Shown: piece by piece, positions 12,555 to 43,425 of the stretch
Layout: every line of letters begins with the position of its first letter
Position numbering within the stretch: position 1 is the first letter of the stretch
NCBI RefSeq assembly: GCF_012273895.1
Contig: NW_024045140.1
Location: 748,261-812,260 of the forward strand
Reading direction: 5' to 3'
Length of the DNA stretch: 64,000 nucleotides
Source: Zerene cesonia
Lineage: Eukaryota; Arthropoda; Insecta; Lepidoptera; Pieridae
Notes under the pieces: model-generated
The model's input: only the letters and a program-made list of their open reading frames with translations
Databases searched by the model: none
What the model was told of the DNA's origin: nothing
Position numbers and translations under genes: made by a program

Positions 12555-13395
12555 TATCGTGTGTGAATCGCACACACACACCTTTTTATTTTTTATTTTT
12601 TTATAAATAACCAATTGACTAAAGTCTCATGATATTGACCCCAAAACTAATTGCGCAGAGCGATATACCGAGGGGTAGGGACACCTTCCGGCCACGTGCC
12701 ATACAATCACCATAAATCATGGCCCTTTGGGACGGGGTGACTATGCTTTGTGGGAATTTAGGATATTTTTTTTTTTTGTTATTTCGTTAATGTATCAATA
12801 AGCATGAGGGTAGGTTTAAATGCTATGATGAATTTGAGAATTTTTGAAGAACAGAAAAATTTTGATCACGAGGTGGGATTTGAACCGCAAGCGCAAGGCG
12901 AATTCGAATCCCGCCTCGTGATCAAATTTTTTTCTATTCTATAATTTGTGTTTTCTTTTGTACATCACCAACTGAACCGACTTTGATGAAATTTGGCATT
13001 TTATGTGTAATTTGGTCCAACTCTAGGTATAGGATAGTTTTTATTTCGATTATTCATCCCAATAATTTATAATCTTGATATTTTTAATTATTACTCAGCC
13101 ACAGTAACGCATGGACAGGTATGCTAGTTATATATAAATTTGAAAGAAATTTGAATTTAAATTCATCAAAAAAGTTAATTTCCACTTCTAAATTAATCCG
13201 CAATTTTAATAAATCCACCACACCCTCCAATCTACACAGTTAACGTTTGACAGATGCGCACGCGTCACGCGCGTGACGTGACGTCACGACACGCACGTGA
13301 CGTCACGACACGAAACGACCAATTATTTATGTCTAACGGGGTGTTCGCAGTTTGTTGTTTAATTCTCTAATACATAAAAAGGGGACTATTGTGAA

Positions 13396-13580
13396 TCCTA
13401 CTAATATTATAAATGCGAACGTTTGTAAGGATGTGTGTGTGTTTGTTGCTCTTTCACGTAAAAACTACTGAAACGATTGCAATGAAATTTGGTACGTAGA
13501 CAGCTGGACAACTGCATAACATATAGGCAACTTTTTATCCCGATATTGTTACGGGATACGGAAATACGCGGGTGAAACCA
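13396..13580 (+). mobile_element. Lep1-like Helitron (family A), 3' truncated
   Basis: TC start; loses its CTAG end at a junction with a family D element at 13582. Confidence 0.7.
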
Positions 13581-13581
13581 T

Positions 13582-13746
13582 ACTAATATTATAAAGCTGA
13601 AGAGTTTGTTTCTTTGAACGCACTAATCTCAGGAACAACTGGTCCGATTTGAAAAATTCTTTCAGTGTTAGATAGCCCGTTTATTGAGGAAGGCTATTGG
13701 CTATTGGCTATATATGTACCACGGGCGAAGCCGGGGCGGACCGCTG
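13582..13746 (+). mobile_element. Short Helitron-like element (family D)
   Basis: Starts ATACTAATATTATAAAGCTG and ends near GGGCGAAGCCGGGGCGGACC. Other copies: 6735-6900, 26708-26849, 30520-30649 (-), 44893-45060, 47270-47425. Confidence 0.58.
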
Positions 13747-13764
13747 TTTGTTTTAAATATTTAT

Positions 13765-13860
13765 TATTGTTATTTTAAAAGTGCAACTACAGAGTTTCTT
13801 GCCGGGTCTTCTCTGTAGAAACTGCCTTCCGAACCGGTGGTAAATGTTATAACTGTCCAA
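13765..13860. repeat. Retroelement 3' end fragments
   Basis: CAACTACAGAGTTTCTTGCC and CTGCCTTCCGAACCGGTGGT recur at 23775-23890, 30365-30495, 1140-1190 (-) and 37560-37620. A separate pair with GAAACTACCCTCAATTT is at 35998-36140 and 49085-49262. Likely LINE tails. Confidence 0.5.
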
Positions 13861-13944
13861 CAAACACACACACATCCTTACAAACTTTCGCATTTATAAT
13901 ATTAGTGGGATTGTTTGATATAAAAAAAGGCAAGTCCCGTGTCC

Positions 13945-14133
13945 CCTAGTGGGGTATGGGGCAGATGATGTACATCTGTTTCACTGACGATTTTCTTTAC
14001 GGACAAGTAGGTGATCAGCCTTCTGTGTCCTGCCAGACCGAGACATTTTTTTTTGTGCGTCCCCACCGGGAATCGAACCCAGGAGCCCTCGGTTCTACGC
14101 TCACGCGTTAACCACTATACCAAGGAGGCGGTC
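13945..14133 (-). mobile_element. tRNA-derived SINE
   Basis: Minus strand has an A box (TTGGTATAGTGGTTAACGCG) and B box (GGTTCGATTCC), then a body ending near ATCTGCCCCATACCCCACT. A second copy is at 16793-17005 (+); a fragment at 1421-1560. Confidence 0.72.
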
Positions 14134-14324
14134 GATTGTTTGATATAACAGTTTGTAAACATACAGACAGTAATCAGATTATGAATCTTTATAACAAACA
14201 ATACAGGTTAATTGCGTTACGGCGCTGCTCGTTCATTGATTGAATTATTGAAAACACACGGGCGGAATGAAACACAGATTTCGAAATAATATTTGTAAAT
14301 TAAATTTTTAGTTTTATAGCATTG

Positions 14325-14517
14325 AAATGCTTTATACATGAGAAATTTTGTAAGAATAGAAAAAAATTTGATCACGAGGCAGGATTCGAGGATCGATCAC
14401 TGTGGCGGGATCACGGGTGGCCGAGAGGCTAGGCGTTGCTACGGTTAGGCAAGAAACGCAGGTTCGAATCCTGCCTCGTGATCGATTTTTTTCTATTCTT
14501 TCAAAATTTCTCATATT
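14325..14517. mobile_element. Fold-back element with tRNA-like core
   Basis: The plus strand has 7-bp acceptor-like arms GATCACG/CGTGATC, an A-box-like GTGGCCGAGAGG and a T arm GCAGGTTCGAATCCTGC, all inside inverted arms. Confidence 0.62.
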
Positions 14518-15429
14518 TGTAAATGTTAAGTATAAGTTGATCCCATGTCAATCTTCTATATATATAAAAGAAAGTGGTGTTAGTTACACTATTTATAACT
14601 GAAGAACGGATTAACCAATTTGGCTGAAAATTTGTGCAGAGGTAGCTTGGACCCAGGAGACGGACATAGACTAGTTTTTATCCCGGAAATCCCACGGGAA
14701 CGGGAACATGCGAGAAACACCCAGGGTCTAGGTTTCCTGCGACTACGCGGGCATAGCCGCGGGCGGATAGATAGTTTTTTTTTTTTTTCCAGCCATGTCT
14801 GTCCCTATTGAGAGAAATTCTGAGCCAATCTTTGATAGCTAGTGACATATAAAAACCAATCCACTATGAATTTATTCTTAAAACGCATTGACGCTTGTAT
14901 CAACCAAACACTCACAAAGGAATCCATATTTACTGACGCATAAAATCGCATTACTATCTGATGAATCGTTGCGTATACATGCGTCTTTTAAATAAAATTA
15001 TAAGCCCGTGAGTAATTTGCGATTTTATAAAAAGGAGGTATCCTTTTCCTCACTGTTTCCAGTCCATTCCTTTAATCCCATTGTCATTTCCTTATTACAT
15101 ACATATTATATCACAGTCGGCAATGGAGCTGGTGGGACGCCTGATGGTAAGCGCTACCACTGCCCATGGACATTTAGAGAGGCATAAGGTCCATTGCAGA
15201 CCGTACGCCTCTACAATGGATTGCCGACTTTTTGGGAAGGGATTAAGAAAGGATTGGCGAGAGAGATAAAGTATAGGACTGGGAAGGGGAAGGAAAAGGA
15301 TATGGGCCTATAAAGGATGCCCCTTAAAAGCGGTCAACGCATACACAGAGGCACTATCTCTGCTCTGTTCACGGGCGGTGATCGCTTACCATCAGGCGAA
15401 CCACCAGCTCTTCGAGTTTTCGAGTGTGT

Positions 15430-15742
15430 CATCATCATCATCATCATCAGCCCTTATATGTTCCCACTGCTGGGACACAGGCCTCCTATGAGGGTTCAGG
15501 CCATAATCCAGCACGCTGGCCAAGTGCGGGTTGGCAGATGTCACATGTCGTCGAACTTTTGATTCTCGGACATGCCGGTTTCCTCACGATATTTTCCTTC
15601 ACCGTTTTAAGCAGTGGTGATGTTATCTACATGCGCAGATAAATTGAAAAATCAATTTATGTACTGCACGCTCGCCCGGTCTCGAACCCCGACTTATCGA
15701 TTTTGAAGTCTGAGGTTCTCACCACTGAGCCACCACCGCTTT
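15430..15742 (-). mobile_element. ATC-tailed tRNA-derived SINE
   Basis: Minus strand starts GGTGGTGGCTCAGTGGTGAG (A box), then GGTTCGAGACC (B box), and ends in a (GAT)n tail. Confidence 0.75.
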
Positions 15743-15979
15743 TTTTTCGAGTTTTTTCGAGTGTGTATAATGTTTATATGTATACAACTATATGTCTCCC
15801 TTTCTTTCGCGTCGTCAGAATCATTGGTATTATGACATATAAAAACCAAATAGCACAAGTTTACAAAATGGCGCCCGCAAACCTGAAATAAGGTGGGGAT
15901 ATGACGCCATCATTTATGTTGGATCATAAGTCTAGGAGTAAATTTCATTGGATAATCCTATCCTTACTTACTAATCCTA

Positions 15980-16559
15980 TCCTACTAATATTATAAATGC
16001 GAAAGTTTGTAAGGATGTGTGTGTATTTGTTGCTATTTCAATCGAAAAACAACTGAACCGATTGCAATGAAATTTGGTACGTAGACAGCTGGACAACTGG
16101 AATAACATATTGCCTATAGCTAGTGTGATATAGAGATATGATGCATTTTTTCATTAAATTTAATTAAAATGGAACAAGCATAATTCATGATCAACTAGAC
16201 TCTGGTCCCGGCTCCGCCTGGATATCAGGATACCTGTTTTATCAATCGGAAAGTATTCTATGACCCAATTCAGCTTATACCCTGTCTGTATACCAAATTT
16301 CATCAAGATCCGTTCAGTACAGCGTGATTGACAGACAAACATCCAAACAAACAAACTTTCACATTTATAATATCTTCTTATATATAAAATTCTCGTGTCA
16401 CAGTTTTCGTTGCCATACTCCTCCGAAACGGCTTGACCGATTCCTCTGAAATTTGGTAAGCATATTGGGTAGGTCTGAGAATCGGCCAACATCTATTTTT
16501 TATCCCGATATTCCTACGGGATACGGACTTACGCGGGTGAAACCGCGGGGCGCAGCTAG
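15980..16559 (+). mobile_element. Composite of Helitron families A, B and C
   Basis: A family A 5' part (15980-16112) and 3' part (16500-16559, ending GCAGCTAG) enclose family B (minus, about 16195-16378) and family C sequence. Confidence 0.6.
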
Positions 16560-16792
16560 TATTAAATAAATATTATTTATAGTAGTATTGATAAGCAGTG
16601 GTGGCTCAGTGGAGAGGGCCTCGGACTTAAAAATATTAGTGGGATATTTAATACAGGAAAAAATATTCTCCTTAACCTAGATATATATAATATCCATTCT
16701 TTGTAGCTATGATGTTATTATGTTGATTGTTAATGACTTTATTTACACAACTCAACAACAAAACAATTATCTATGCTCATAATAAATACTTG

Positions 16793-17005
16793 ACCGCCTC
16801 CTTGGTACAGTGGTTAACGCGTGAGCGTAGAACCGAAAGGTCCTGGGTTCAATTCTCGGTGGGGACGTATAAAAAAAATGTCTCGGTCTGGCAAGACACA
16901 GATGGCTGATCACCTACTTGTCCATAAAGAAAATCGATCAGTGAATCAAATGTATATCATCTGCCCCATACCCCACTCGGGGTCACGGGCCTTACCTTTC
17001 TTATA
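16793..17005 (+). mobile_element. tRNA-derived SINE, second copy
   Basis: Same A/B boxes and body as 13945-14133, so not a functional tRNA. Confidence 0.72.
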
Positions 17006-17367
17006 ATAAGTACTAAAACTTAAATGATTTTTTTATTTAAATGTTCGCACCAAACATTCAAAATTACTGGTCCCTTTTCGTAAATGATTCTATTAATAAT
17101 ACCAGTAGATTCCCATATCCCACTCTCACGAAGATTAAATTTAATTCCGACAACAAATGAGGGTCAAAAATGCGTTTAAATTTTATTGGGGCGTTTATCT
17201 TTGGACCTTGGGACCAGTAGGGGCAAAGGTCGGGGTCCAGATTATAATAAATTATATGATCGATGTGATTATTGTAAAACTATTTAATATTCTCTGGTTT
17301 TTTGTTATATCTCTTTTAGATTTTATACTGTCTCTTTTTATATAGTTTTTCATATCTTTTTAACTTT

Positions 17368-17600
17368 TATCAGCTTCACCTGTATGTTTGTATGTAACCG
17401 ACTCGTTTAGACTCGATTTTGCCCCACTTCAAACGGACAGATTGAACCCAAACTCTGTACACTTATCGCGGATCGGTGACAATACAATAGTTTCATGAGT
17501 TTATCTTATTATCCTGATAAGGAACGCAGGGATTAAATAATTTCTACTTTTATTCTGTGTAAGCGTAAGACAATTTTGATGAATCTATCGTTATAGCGTG
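17368..17600. repeat. Dispersed repeat (CTTCACCTGTATGTTTG family)
   Basis: Shares TCACCTGTATGTTTGT, CCCCACTTCAAACGGACAGA and GATTAAATAATTTC with 12112-12300, 52690-52866 (-), 58930-59150 and 62000-62205 (-). Class unknown. Confidence 0.55.
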
Positions 17601-17640
17601 ATTTTTTGGTATTTTATTTGTTTATCACTTTTATAAAAAA

Positions 17641-17946
17641 GCAGTGGTGGCTCAGTGGTGAGAACCTCGGACTTCAAAATCGATGAGTCGGGATTCGAGA
17701 CCGGGCGAGCGTGCAGGATATAAATTGATTTTTCAATTTATCTGTGCATGTGGATAACATCACCACTGCTTAAAACGGTGAAGGAAAACATCGTGAGGAA
17801 ACCGGCATGTCCAAAAATCAAAAGTTCGACGACATGTGACATCTGCCAACCCGCACTTGGCCAGCGTGCTGGATTATGGCCTGAACCCTCATAGGAGGCC
17901 TATGTCCCAACAGTGGGAACATATAAGGGCTGATGATGATGATGAT
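17641..17946 (+). mobile_element. ATC-tailed tRNA-derived SINE
   Basis: Full-length plus copy ending GATGATGATGATGAT. Confidence 0.75.
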
Positions 17947-17965
17947 TATCATTTTTATAAAATAA

Positions 17966-18166
17966 CTAGCTACGCCCCGCGGTATCACCCGCGTAAGCCC
18001 GTATCCTGGAGGAATATCGGGATAAAAAGTTGCCTATATGTTATTCCAGTTGTCCAGCTGTCTACGTACCGAATTTCATTGCAACCGGTTCAGTCGTTTT
18101 TGCGTGAAAGAGCAACAAACACACACACATCCTTACAAACTTTCGCATTTATAATATTAGTAGAAT
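17966..18166 (-). mobile_element. Lep1-like Helitron (family A)
   Basis: Full-length minus copy adjoining the tail of an ATC-tailed SINE. Confidence 0.72.
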
Positions 18167-18856
18167 AGGATAGGATAGGATCACTTGTCTCAATAAGCCT
18201 AACTTATCCTAACCATGAAATATCTTCAAATTGTTAGAGCTAAGCGAAATTGTAAAATAAGGAATATTGAGAAATTTTTGAAAGAATAGAAAAAATTTGA
18301 TCACAATTTTTTCTATTCTTTCAAAAATTTCTCATTTATAAAGCATTTCAATGCTATAAAACTAAAAATTAAATAAGGAATATTTACAAAAATAGAGTTA
18401 ATGTATGTTATATTTATTGAAATTTTCTTAAATTATTGCATATATTTCATTGGACAATTTTAAAGATGTTTTTCATACTGATAAATTAAGCCTAGTTCAT
18501 ATAAAACAGAGGAGAAGCCACAGGCTAAACCTAGTATCACGATTTCGTTTGAAAAGTTCCCCTAATGACAGCAAATTAACTTTTAATTACACTTTTTAGT
18601 TTGGAAAGCTCGAAGGACCATTAGATAGAAAACTTCAAAGAAACACTTGTTCGTAGCTAATTTGTTTTTTATCTCACTCGCTTGCCGCCCGCGGCTTCGC
18701 CCGCGAGTATAAGGAAAGATATACAGCCCTGGGCAAGAACTCACATAGTTCCAGTTACCCTGGGAATTCCGGAATATATTTATTGTATGTATATCTCAGG
18801 TCTCGAAGGATAATTCAGGACTTGACAATCCTAACCATATTATAAATAATATAATA

Positions 18857-19053
18857 AGCTGCGCCCCGCGTTTTTACTCGCGTAAGTCCGAATCCCGTAG
18901 GAATATCGGGATAAAATGTTGCCTATATGTTATTCCAGTTGTCCAGCTGTCTACGTACCAAATTTCATTGCAATCGGTTCAGTAGTTTTTGCGTGAAAGA
19001 GCAACAAACACACACATCTTTACAAACTTTCATATTTGTAATATTAGTAGGAT
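18857..19053 (-). mobile_element. Lep1-like Helitron (family A)
   Basis: Nearly full-length minus copy; the terminal CTAG has decayed to AAGC. Confidence 0.7.
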
Positions 19054-19542
19054 AGTAGGATAAGTAGGTTGATTAAAAAAATTATTGAATAACGAATAAT
19101 AAAAACAAAATAATCAAATTGTATAATGGAACCACACGGCAGGCAACAGCTCTGAAATAAAAACAAAGAATCATCAAAATCAGTTCACGCAATCTGAAGT
19201 TCTGAGCAAACAAACAAAAACTTACAGTCGACTTAATACCCTCCATATTTCTGTCGGTTTATTATGCTTAAAACTTTACATCTATAAAAACACACACTAC
19301 CATACATTTAACACACACACACATAGGTATATTAGTTACATGCATATTATAATAAAAAAAAAAATAAAAATAAAAATAAAAAATTACATACAGGGGCACT
19401 GAAATGAAAACAGAACCCCCATTTGCGAAGTCGGTTAACAAGTAATAACAGGCTATAAAGGCGCCCCAAAGAATGCAATAACATGCACCGAGGGAAAACC
19501 ACCCCTATTAGAATCAATCTAACCAGAATTATATTGAAAACT

Positions 19543-19735
19543 AGCTTTTGCCCGCGGCTTCGCACGCGTTAATTTGGAGTTGTTAAATAGACGTTATTAT
19601 ACATATACGCCTTCCTCTTGAATCTCTATCTATAAAAAAACTCCATCAAAATCCGCTACGTAGTTTTAAAGACTTAAGCATACATAGGGACATAGGAACA
19701 GAGATAGCGACTTTGCTTTATTCTATGTAGTGATG
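19543..19735 (-). mobile_element. Short Helitron-like element (family E)
   Basis: CTAGCTTTTGCCCGCGGCTT start on + strand, CTATGTAGTGAT end. Others: 7558-7745, 33600-33795, 42030-42230, 43980-44122, 48000-48185, and a partial one at window start 1-120. Confidence 0.58.
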
Positions 19736-19999
19736 GTCTATGACATTTATTTAGCATAAATCATTTTTAAATCCCGTTTAAAATCCGTTAAAAAGTCTTC
19801 AACTTCTTTGTGATTTATGTTTTTTAGTAAAATCAATAGATTTTAGTAAATCACGTAAATTTATTTCTGAGCGGTGATACGTACACGTGTGCGTGCGGCA
19901 TGTGTACATACAGAGCCGTTGATTCGTATATTATACATGTGTGCATGCGCCATTTCAGTCGACAAACTTCACTATATTTATCTCTTTCTGTTGTTACAG

Positions 20000-20038
20000 A
20001 TGTGGCTGTGTGCGACAAAGACGAATAGATGCTGAGAC
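20000..20038 (+). other. klg 5' UTR (3' part) with an upstream ORF
   Basis: TCTCTTTCTGTTGTTACAG is a good acceptor, so the leader is spliced in here from an upstream non-coding exon I cannot place. The segment starts with ATG and encodes an 11-codon uORF that stops with TGA at 20033-20035, three bases before the klg ATG. Confidence 0.55.
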
Positions 20039-38654
<18,616 letters not shown>

Positions 38655-41000
38655 CTAGCGATAGACAACTAGTTCCAAATTTAAATTCTGACGTTCCGTT
38701 ACGTTCGTTGTCCGCTGTCTCTGTCGTTTGAGATGCTGGCAACTTTTTATACCTGAATGTAATTGATTACTTTTGATAGTTTTTTTTTTTTCGTATTTTC
38801 GCGGTAAGTGTACATTTTGTTTCTTAACTAAGGATATTCTAGTGATAACTTCGGTTAGATGGATATAGTTTAAACGTAAATGTCATGGGATAAAAATAAA
38901 TTAAACACTCGAATACCAGACGATTACTTAAATACTAAGGGAGTTTTTGATAAACTGTTTTCATTTATTATATTTACCTTACGTTTGACTGAAATCCCTA
39001 CAGTTTATAAACAATATATTCTTAACAATAATAATAAAACTACAAACCTAGGCATATAACCTAACTTAATAGTGAAATTTTGCATGTGTTTTTAGTTCAT
39101 ACCACTAATTATAATTGAAATAATGTGGCCTACGTAGTATTTAGCGCTGATACCAAAATGTAATTTCACACGTGCGATAACTACATTACAAGATAATTTC
39201 GGCTACAGTATCAAATATGTAGCGTGTGTGAGAATACCCTAATAAGACCACTATATCCATTTAACATTATCTTGAAATACGTCGTGAAACGATAATTATA
39301 TAACACCAAAGTATTTAGGTAGGTTTTCAATGTCTGCCATGTTTAATTTGTTTTTCTTATATAAAAAACAAACTTCTCGTACGAGAAAAAGAAATGAATT
39401 AAACATGGCAAACGTCTATTATCATTATTTTTCTAAGTGTTGTGTCTTAGCTTGAATCAGTTTAATTAGATCGAAATGTGTTGTAAGAACGTATTTATTT
39501 GTTAGTTATATTATTTGGGTATAAAATTGCGAGTTTATAATAATTTAGTATCGCTAATATAGTTGATTTCCATATAAGTTGATAGCTTCAACGTTATATA
39601 AAAGGAATAGCAGTGGTCCCAGCATAGATCCTAGAACGACCCCCTAAGACTTTCATATGTTTTTGTACCCTTTAATTTCTAGCGTTTAGATTATTTAAAA
39701 CATTTCTAATGCTAAGTAATATAATGGATAAGAATCCTTTTTTCTAATGACGTCGCATCCATATAAATGAATTTATAATATCTAGATATACTTAATGTAA
39801 GCAATAAACAGTGTTAGTGATAATGCTATTTAGATTTTAATCTTTTGCAAAATCTTTTTGTAAATATTATAAATCTTTCGAATTTTCAACAGCTGGAATG
39901 CACGAGCGATATATGACTTGAATTTGTTGTTATTAGGATTACATAGACTTTTAAAATAACAAAAATGTCTATCTAATACATATTTCAAACAAGGAACAAA
40001 ACATAACATATTTAAAACGAAAGAACGAGGTATTTAGACCTACATAAATTAAGTATAAACAGATTCTAGTCAAAATCATCTTTTTTCAGGAAAGCAAAAG
40101 ACTACAGTTGTGTGATTTACATAAATGATAAATTTATAATTAATATTAAATTTTGTTCTTTGATTACTAATAAATACTATTTTGTTTAGTTATAGTTTGT
40201 TTTAAAAGTACAATGATCTGACCACAGATATACATATAATTCAAGTATGTTCTTATATTGACTCAATATTCATCATTATACTCGCTCGTGCATACTAAGC
40301 ATAACAATATGTCTACACGTTAGTTATAATATTATTTTTTTAATTGCAACATTTGAGTGAAACGTCATGTAAGAGTGAGAAAACAGTACCTCACAGCTTA
40401 AAAATTTAAAATAAGTGCAATATTATTTTAAGTCCAGAAATTAAAGCAATACTCGGACACATCATTTATTTATAAGTTTAGGCGATAAACGTTTTATTTT
40501 ATTTTTAACGGAATAATAAACTGCATATATGAGTAGGCTGTATGTCTTATGTCATCGTTTCAAGTTTTGGCGGGAAAATTTTGCGCCAAATAAAAATTTC
40601 TGTAAAATATCTTCTCAGAATTTTTCTATTAGTAATTATACTCTAAGACCATTATCAAATGTTAACACAAACATAATAAAAATAATATTATGAGTCTGCT
40701 TATAATATTTATTATTACTTATATACTGTTTAACAATAAAAATCAGCTTTTTTGATATTACTGGTATGCCATATTAGTCAAAATGAAAGAAAATCGATGA
40801 CATAAGAAATCTCCCGCCATTTGGTGACACTGCCATGTAAACTTCTTGAGTTCAGACGTGAACTGGCCGTATTTCGTAGTGGTAAATTTAGAATTGTGTA
40901 AGATTGTAAAAAATTGATAGTTGGCAGACTTAAACATTTTTGTTTTTTATTTACCACCAACCCGTAGGTATTAAACGTGTAACTTTATTAATACTGTGTT
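38655..41000 (+). other. klg 3' UTR and flank
   Basis: AT-rich and free of the mobile-element families that crowd the rest of the window, as expected for a constrained or long 3' UTR. AATAAA occurs at 38895-38900 and again at 39803-39808, so alternative ends are possible. It contains a hairpin at 39335-39412. Confidence 0.4.
39335..39412. repeat. Imperfect hairpin in the klg 3' region
   Basis: TGCCATGTTTAATT pairs with AATTAAACATGGCA, and pairing continues through T/A-rich arms. Confidence 0.65.
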
Positions 41001-42639
41001 TTATTTACTTTACCCTGTTAATACCTTGTGTTGGTTTAAAATTGTTAAGAACTTAACTTTTTAAGAATGATCAGATGAGTGATTTAGCGTCCAATGGGCT
41101 CACTAAATTTGCCCCCTTTTTTATTACTGAACTTTTTTAATTTTGAATTCGTCTTCCATTAATTAACTAAACAAATGTTCAAGTTTCCCCCCCTTACTAG
41201 TCATAGCTTAGATAAGAAATTTTTAAAGAATAGAATATATTTGGTCACGAGGCGGGATTCGAATTCGCGTCTTTTTGCCAAACCGTGCCGTAGCAACGCC
41301 TAGCCTCGGCCACCCGTGACCCCGCCTCAACAATAGAATTTCTCCTACTCTTTCGGTTTCAATTGCAGAAAACGACTTAACGACGAAAAAAACGCAGTCT
41401 TTATTTAAAGTAGGTAATAAATAAAACACTAGATCCATTCTCTTTATTTATTTATCTATATCATACAGTTATTATACAAATTGCGATTTAAAAACTATCG
41501 ACACTTCAAATACGAGAAATTTCATTAAATTTCCGGGTTTTTTACCGGGTTTAATTCCCGTTAAAGCCTCCAAGCACACACAAGTGCATACAAAATAATT
41601 CCATCAACAAATCAGGCGCAAAAACTATGTTAATATTTATTAAGTTAACTCCTTAACCATCTATAAAAATTATCTATACAAGGCCTTTTTAATATACAAT
41701 TAATTTACGACAAAAATACATATTATAATGATGTGACAATAATGATGTGTGTACTGGACAATAATAGATCACAAATCACCCACATGAGATAATGGGATAA
41801 GGCAAATATGGTGCGCTTCAGTAACAATTAATGGTGTTTATGGGACTTTAATGGGATTACAGAACTGGCGAGTCTGTAACGTTATTGCCATTAAAATCCC
41901 ATAAATTAATAGACTACTAAAGGGGAGAACATGAGCTATAACAGACATAAAATACAAACACAAATATAGAACCTCGTTTACGGAGTTTGCTTATAAAGAG
42001 TTTTATATAATACCATATGATCCACGTTTGACTACATAGAATAGAGCTTCCCGCATCTGTCCCTATGTATGTATGTATGTATGCTCAGATCTTTAAAATG
42101 GATTTGATGAATCCATGGATTTTGATGAAGTTTTTTTAATAGATACCGATTCAAGAAAGTTTTTATGTATAATAACATCTATTAAAAAACTTCGAATTTA
42201 ACACGTGCGAAGATGCAGGCGGAAGCTTGTTAAAAAATAAACAGACACATGATATGCTTCAAGGGTATCTGCTAATTTTATAGTGTGTTGAAAACAAACC
42301 TATATATAGATAAAACAAATCATAAATTAACTTAGCACTAAGAAAGTACTGTATTGAACAGGCAATCAGTTTGATTTTTGTCAAATTATTCTAAAAGCAA
42401 CACAGTAATTTAATAGTGATTTATTTCATTTAGTATTCTCATTGGATTTCTAGTAAATCGCATTATATTATAACCTGAGTGGCGACACGTATGCATGTGT
42501 GCTTGCGTCCTGTGTAATGACAGTCACAGATATGTGTGTGTGCGTCATACTAGCTCATGTGGTCCCCTCAACTTTAAAATTGGTTTAATATGCGATTATA
42601 TATAGGCTTTGGATGTCTCACATCGTACAAAGTTAACGG

Positions 42640-43245
42640 TAAAACGATATATCACTTTTTCTAGATAAAATCTTAACTTTGACCAACATTCCAGCATTTT
42701 TACCAACGCTTTGACCAAAGAATCTGTATTTTACCAACACTTTGATCAAATTATCATCAATAAATTGTTGTATGCACTTTGATGAATAAAGCATTATATC
42801 GGCACTTATACAGTAGTATAAGTTCAAGTAAGTTGGTCAAATCTACTGATTTGACCAAACTATCCACACTATACCATAACTTTGGTCAACACATTACAAA
42901 TTCCACCAAAACTGGTCAAATTGACAATATTATACCAATATTGACACAACTATCGTCATATCCAATAGGAACATCAGCACTATAGCAATACTTTACTCAA
43001 AACTACCCATATTATACCAACACTTTGACCAGATCATCGGCACTTATACCAACACTTTGACCCGACCATCGGCACTTATACCAACACTTTGACCAGACCA
43101 TCGGCACTTATACCAACACTTTGACCAGACCATCGGCACTTATACCAACACTTTGACCAGACCATCGGCACTTATACCAACACTTTGACCAGATCATTGG
43201 CACTTATGCCAACACTTTGACCGCACCAGCACTTTTAGCAACCCG
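42640..43245. repeat. 32-bp minisatellite downstream of the zinc-finger gene
   Basis: Seven near-identical 32-bp units at 43013-43230 (core CCAACACTTTGACCAGACC), with decayed units back to about 42640. It lies in the probable 3' UTR of the minus-strand gene. Confidence 0.88.
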
Positions 43246-43293
43246 TTACACACTGTCACATCAACTTTAGCACTAGGCACTCCACGTTGACCA

Positions 43294-43425
43294 CTAAACT
43301 TGCTCTATTTCATACACTTCTTCGTACAGAACCTCCGGCTCCTCCACTTCCTGTTCGTACATTAATATTTCATCGCCCTCCACCTTCACTTGCTCGTAAA
43401 ATTCCCCAGCAGATAGTATGGGCAC
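43294..43425 (-). CDS. Zinc-finger gene exon 7 (terminal)
   Basis: Acceptor CCTAATTTCAG; stop TAG 43296-43294. Encodes the acidic Glu/Tyr/Val-rich C-terminus with VKVEGDE. A 32-bp minisatellite follows 65-85 bases after the stop. Confidence 0.9.
   Translation of the reverse strand: MPILSAGEFYEQVKVEGDEILMYEQEVEEPEVLYEEVYEIEQV

Larger units (their letters stand above)
2716..19999. other. Intergenic region dominated by mobile elements
   Basis: Apart from the listed elements I see no exons here. Unspliced 5' UTR exons of klg probably lie in it or further upstream but cannot be placed from sequence alone. Confidence 0.5.

Noticed and set aside
14405..14485. Possible tRNA gene
   Set aside because: Multiple decayed copies inside fold-back elements and no proper anticodon arm.
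16796..16870. Possible tRNA gene with good A and B boxes
   Set aside because: It is the head of a SINE with a second copy at 13945-14133.
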